Of a DNA stretch of 64,000 bases, positions 61,299 through 64,000 are shown piece by piece; the stretch's first letter is position 1; the number at the start of each line of letters is the position of its first letter. A program made the translations under genes and the position numbers. The notes beneath the pieces were generated by a model, which worked only from the letters and a program-made list of their open reading frames with translations, was not told the origin of the DNA and ran no database searches. The DNA is from Bog-473 sp963744225. GTDB taxonomy: Bacteria > Actinomycetota > Acidimicrobiia > Acidimicrobiales > RAAP-2. The stretch is from the NCBI GenBank assembly GCA_963744225.1, contig CAVUSV010000003.1:868001-932000 (forward strand), read 5' to 3'.

Positions 61299-62330
61299 AT
61301 GGCCGAAAATCGCCTTTCCCTCCTTGGTCGTGACATGGCCGTCGACCTCGGCACTGCCAACACGCTGGTGTACGTCCGCGGCCGCGGCATCGTCCTCAAC
61401 GAGCCCTCTGTGGTCGCCGTCGACATCAAGGACGGACGGCCGCTCGCGGTCGGCGCCGAGGCCAAGCGCATGATCGGGCGTACCCCCTCGAACATCCAGG
61501 CCATCCGGCCTCTCAAGGATGGCGTCATCGCCGATTTCGAGATTTGCGAGAAGATGCTGCGCTACTTCATCCATCGGGTGCACCAGCGGCGCTTCGCCAA
61601 GCCGCGCATGGTCATCTGCGTGCCGTCTGGAATCACGGGCGTGGAGCGTCGTGCCGTCATGGAGGCTGCCGAGTACGCCGGGGCACGGCGCGCCTACATC
61701 ATTGAGGAACCGATGGCGGCTGCTATCGGTGCCGGCCTACCGGTGCATGAGCCGACGGGCAACATGGTGGTCGACATCGGCGGTGGCACGACAGAGGTCG
61801 CCGTTATCTCGCTTGGCGGTATCGTCACCAGCCAGTCGGTGCGCATCGGTGGCGACGAGCTCGACGAAGCGATCGTCTCGTTCGTGAAGAAAGAATTCAG
61901 CCTCGCGCTCGGTGAGCGGACGGCGGAGGAGATCAAGATCACGCTCGGGTCCGCCTACCCGTTGGAGCAAGAGCTGCATGCCGAGATTCGCGGTCGAGAC
62001 CTTGTGAGCGGGCTGCCCAAGACGATCGTCGTATCCACCGAGGAGATCCGGCGGGCCATCGAAGAGCCGGTGTCCGCCATCATCGATGCGGTCAAGGTCA
62101 CGCTGGACCGGACGCCGCCCGAGCTGGCGGCCGACATCATGGAACAGGGGATCGTCCTGACGGGTGGAGGAGCGTTGCTTCATGGGCTCGAAGCGCGCCT
62201 GCAGCACGAGACGGGCATGCCGATCGTGGTGGCCCGGGACCCGCTCAACTGTGTGGCCATCGGCAGCGGGCAGTGCCTGGAAGAGTTTGACGCGCTGAAG
62301 CGGGTGCTGATTACCACCTCCACTCGCTGA
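61299..62330 (+). CDS. mreB: rod-shape determining protein MreB
   Basis: The 343-residue actin homologue forms membrane-bound filaments that guide cell-wall synthesis. MAVDLGTANTLVYVRGRGIV is phosphate-1, NMVVDIGGGTTEVAVISLGG phosphate-2 and GIVLTGGGALLHGLEARLQH the adenosine loop. ATG at 61,299 has GGGAGAG ten bases upstream. It leads the mreB-mreC-mreD-mrdA cell-elongation operon. Presence of MreB implies rod shape, unlike many polar-growing actinobacteria that lack it. Confidence 0.97.
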   Translation: MAENRLSLLGRDMAVDLGTANTLVYVRGRGIVLNEPSVVAVDIKDGRPLAVGAEAKRMIGRTPSNIQAIRPLKDGVIADFEICEKMLRYFIHRVHQRRFAKPRMVICVPSGITGVERRAVMEAAEYAGARRAYIIEEPMAAAIGAGLPVHEPTGNMVVDIGGGTTEVAVISLGGIVTSQSVRIGGDELDEAIVSFVKKEFSLALGERTAEEIKITLGSAYPLEQELHAEIRGRDLVSGLPKTIVVSTEEIRRAIEEPVSAIIDAVKVTLDRTPPELAADIMEQGIVLTGGGALLHGLEARLQHETGMPIVVARDPLNCVAIGSGQCLEEFDALKRVLITTSTR

Positions 62331-62352
62331 CGTATCGACCGGTTTCTCCTGG

Positions 62353-63189
62353 GTGGCCCGGTCACGGCGGTCGCGCCGCACGCTGACGGTCATCGTCCTG
62401 ATCGTCTTGTCGCTCTCGCTCATCTCCCTCGACCTCAACGGCCGAACCCACAGCCTGACAGCGGGGGTCAAGTCGGTGGCCAATGACGTGTATGCGCCCC
62501 TGCGACAGGGCGTGCTCGACATCATCAACCCGATCGGGAGCTTCTTCGCCGGCGCCTTCGACTACGGGTCGCTGCAGGCGCAGAACGAGCAGTTGCAGAG
62601 GACCATCGGTCAGCTGCGCGCCGCGCAGAGCGAGCGTGGGTTCGAGGAGAACCAACTGCGCCAGTTGACCGCACTCCAGAACCTCCCCTTCCTGCAGTCG
62701 TTGCCGACCGTCACCGCGCAGACGCAGAACGCGTACTCCTCGAATTTCACCGCCACGATCACGCTCGACAAGGGCCGTGCCGATGGCGTCGATGTCGGCT
62801 TTCCGGTCGTTGGTGCTGGCGGCCTCGTGGGTCAGGTGATCCAGTCGTTCCACCACACTTCGGTGGTACGTCTCGTCACCGACGGGCAGTCCAAGGTCGG
62901 TGTCACGTTCGGGCCGGGGAACACGTACACCGGAATCGTTGACGGCCAGGGTCCGTCGAACTCCATGACGGCGGACTTGGTGAGGCCGCACACGCCGGTG
63001 CACAAAGGCGAGATCATGTACACGAGCGGACTCGATGCCGCCTCGTACCCGTCGGGCATACCGGTCGCCACCGTGTCGTCGTTCCACACCGCAGCAGGGG
63101 CGAGCCAGGAGAGCATCGAGGTGATGCCCCGCGCCAACCTGAGCCAGCTGGCGTATGTCGACGTCGTGCAGTGGGTGCCGCCGACATGA
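62353..63189 (+). CDS. mreC: rod-shape determining protein MreC
   Basis: The 278-residue protein has one N-terminal membrane helix (TLTVIVLIVLSLSLISLDLN), a coiled coil (GSLQAQNEQLQRTIGQLRAA) and the periplasmic beta-rich MreC domain with NFTATITLDKGRADGVDVGF and PVVGAGGLVGQVIQSFHHTS. MreC links MreB to the PBP2-RodA synthase. GTG start 22 bp after mreB. Its stop overlaps the mreD ATG. Confidence 0.93.
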   Translation: MARSRRSRRTLTVIVLIVLSLSLISLDLNGRTHSLTAGVKSVANDVYAPLRQGVLDIINPIGSFFAGAFDYGSLQAQNEQLQRTIGQLRAAQSERGFEENQLRQLTALQNLPFLQSLPTVTAQTQNAYSSNFTATITLDKGRADGVDVGFPVVGAGGLVGQVIQSFHHTSVVRLVTDGQSKVGVTFGPGNTYTGIVDGQGPSNSMTADLVRPHTPVHKGEIMYTSGLDAASYPSGIPVATVSSFHTAAGASQESIEVMPRANLSQLAYVDVVQWVPPT

Positions 63190-63722
63190 CCGCCCGGTCC
63201 CTCGTCCGGGTGACGCTCGTGATCTTCGTCGTCCTCATGGTGCAACAGACGGTGGTGGTGGCACTGCGCGTCGGCGGCGCCCACCCTGACCTTCTCTGGT
63301 TGCTCCCCATCAGCGCCGCGCTCCTCGACGGGCCCGAGACCGGCGCCATCGTCGGCTTCTGGGCCGGATTGGCCTTCGACCTCGTACTCCCGACGCCCTT
63401 CGGACTGTCCGCCCTGGTCGGATGCGTCCTCGGCTTCGCCACAGGGTCGCTGGCGGCACCCGTGGACCCCCGGGCGACGTGGCTCAAACCCGTAGCCGCG
63501 CTCGCGGGAAGCGTCGCAGCAGACATGCTGTTTGCCGTGCTCGGCGCGATTCTCGGACAGGACCAGATGGTGCAGGTCGACTTCCTGGCGCTGTTCCTTG
63601 TCGTGGGCATTTCGAGTGTCGTGCTCATACTCCCCGTCAACCGCCTGATGCGGTGGGCTCTGGCGGGGGAGAGCCACACCCGCTCGCTCGTCTCGGCCCA
63701 GACCGACAGCAGGCTCTGGTGA
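63186..63722 (+). CDS. mreD: rod-shape determining protein MreD
   Basis: The 178-residue integral membrane protein has about five hydrophobic helices (VTLVIFVVLMVQQTVVVALR; AIVGFWAGLAFDLVLPTPFG; LFLVVGISSVVLILPVNRLM). FDLVLPTPFGLSALVG matches the MreD family. ATG overlaps the mreC stop (ATGA), and its TGA overlaps the GTG of the next gene. It acts with MreC in the elongasome. Confidence 0.9.
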   Translation: MTARSLVRVTLVIFVVLMVQQTVVVALRVGGAHPDLLWLLPISAALLDGPETGAIVGFWAGLAFDLVLPTPFGLSALVGCVLGFATGSLAAPVDPRATWLKPVAALAGSVAADMLFAVLGAILGQDQMVQVDFLALFLVVGISSVVLILPVNRLMRWALAGESHTRSLVSAQTDSRLW

Positions 63723-64000
63723 AGCGGACCCTTCGCCACCCCATCCGCGGCGACCGGCTCCACCCCAAGCCCTCCACCCGTCCAATGCGGCGACGGTCGC
63801 GGCGCAGCGAGGCACGCCAGCCGCGCATGCGGCCGCGCAAGAGCGTCAAAGTCTCGTCGCTCGTCGGCTCGCCCGAGGAGGAGGACTCGCGGCCGAATCT
63901 CCGCCTGCGCATCGTGGGGATCGTCGTGCTGCTCCTCTTCGGTGTCCTCGTCCTTCGCTTGTGGACGCTGCAGGTCGTCGAGGGGAAGACCTATGCCGCC
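63719..64000 (+). CDS. mrdA: penicillin-binding protein 2 (partial, N-terminus)
   Basis: GTG overlaps mreD's stop. The 94 residues in the window comprise a basic cytosolic segment (VKRTLRHPIRGDRLHPKPST), then LRLRIVGIVVLLLFGVLVLR, a single membrane helix, followed by LWTLQVVEGKTYAA, the start of the PBP2 pedestal domain. The transpeptidase lies beyond the right edge. Family call is supported by position in the mre operon as much as by sequence. Confidence 0.85.
   Translation, partial: MKRTLRHPIRGDRLHPKPSTRPMRRRSRRSEARQPRMRPRKSVKVSSLVGSPEEEDSRPNLRLRIVGIVVLLLFGVLVLRLWTLQVVEGKTYAA

Overview
The window reads as chromosomal DNA of a high-GC actinobacterium. It carries a WhiB-type regulator, F420-type luciferase-family oxidoreductases, many GTG starts, and the order tig-clpP-clpX-folC-ndk-mreB-mreC-mreD-mrdA. 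My best guess is an Acidimicrobiia-like or other deep-branching actinobacterial lineage, but this is inferred from gene content, not from a marker phylogeny.

Layout. (1) 1-18.8 kb is a catabolic region: an OxoA/HyuA-type hydantoinase, a GMC oxidoreductase with its small partner, a thiolase-fold plus DUF35 pair, a HAD hydrolase, a luciferase-like oxidoreductase, D-aminoacylase-type amidohydrolases (one intact, one broken), two amidohydrolase-2 enzymes (one fused to a SnoaL-like domain), an aldehyde dehydrogenase, an S51 peptidase and a 2-hydroxyacid dehydrogenase. Tight 4-bp stop/start overlaps show several small operons. (2) 18.9-34.4 kb is an integrated mobile element of about 15.5 kb with an integrase, HicAB, two excisionase-like HTH proteins, a RepA-like AAA ATPase next to an iteron-like repeat patch, a SWIM protein, an HNH protein, a run of small phage-like genes, a tape-measure protein, a divergent regulatory switch with a perfect 13-bp inverted repeat, WhiB and a membrane GAF protein. 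I see no terminase, portal or capsid gene in it. (3) 34.4-37.8 kb resumes catabolism (FGGY kinase, zinc alcohol dehydrogenase, SDR); the element appears to have landed between the 2-hydroxyacid dehydrogenase and the kinase. (4) 37.9-54.9 kb is mixed: tRNA-His, tRNA-Arg and tRNA-Pro, an FkbM methyltransferase, a LOG-type phosphoribohydrolase, two DHA2-type transporters, a DUF3089 protein, a ParA with a small zinc-ribbon partner, a secreted repeat protein, a GT39-like membrane protein, one isolated type I-E CRISPR-like repeat, a DoxX-Rieske fusion, a hydrolase-cyclase fusion and another D-aminoacylase. (5) 54.9-64 kb is housekeeping: trigger factor, Clp protease, folate, nucleotide and cell-shape genes, ending inside the gene for PBP2.

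A caution runs through the annotation. Many genes are interrupted by single-base insertions or deletions, mostly in short homopolymers, and the same defect is present in clpX, which should be functional. In several cases removing or adding exactly one base restores a family-typical protein of exact codon length. I therefore treat most broken genes here as likely sequence error rather than decay, with 13.3-17.1 kb and 39.8-42.8 kb the worst patches.
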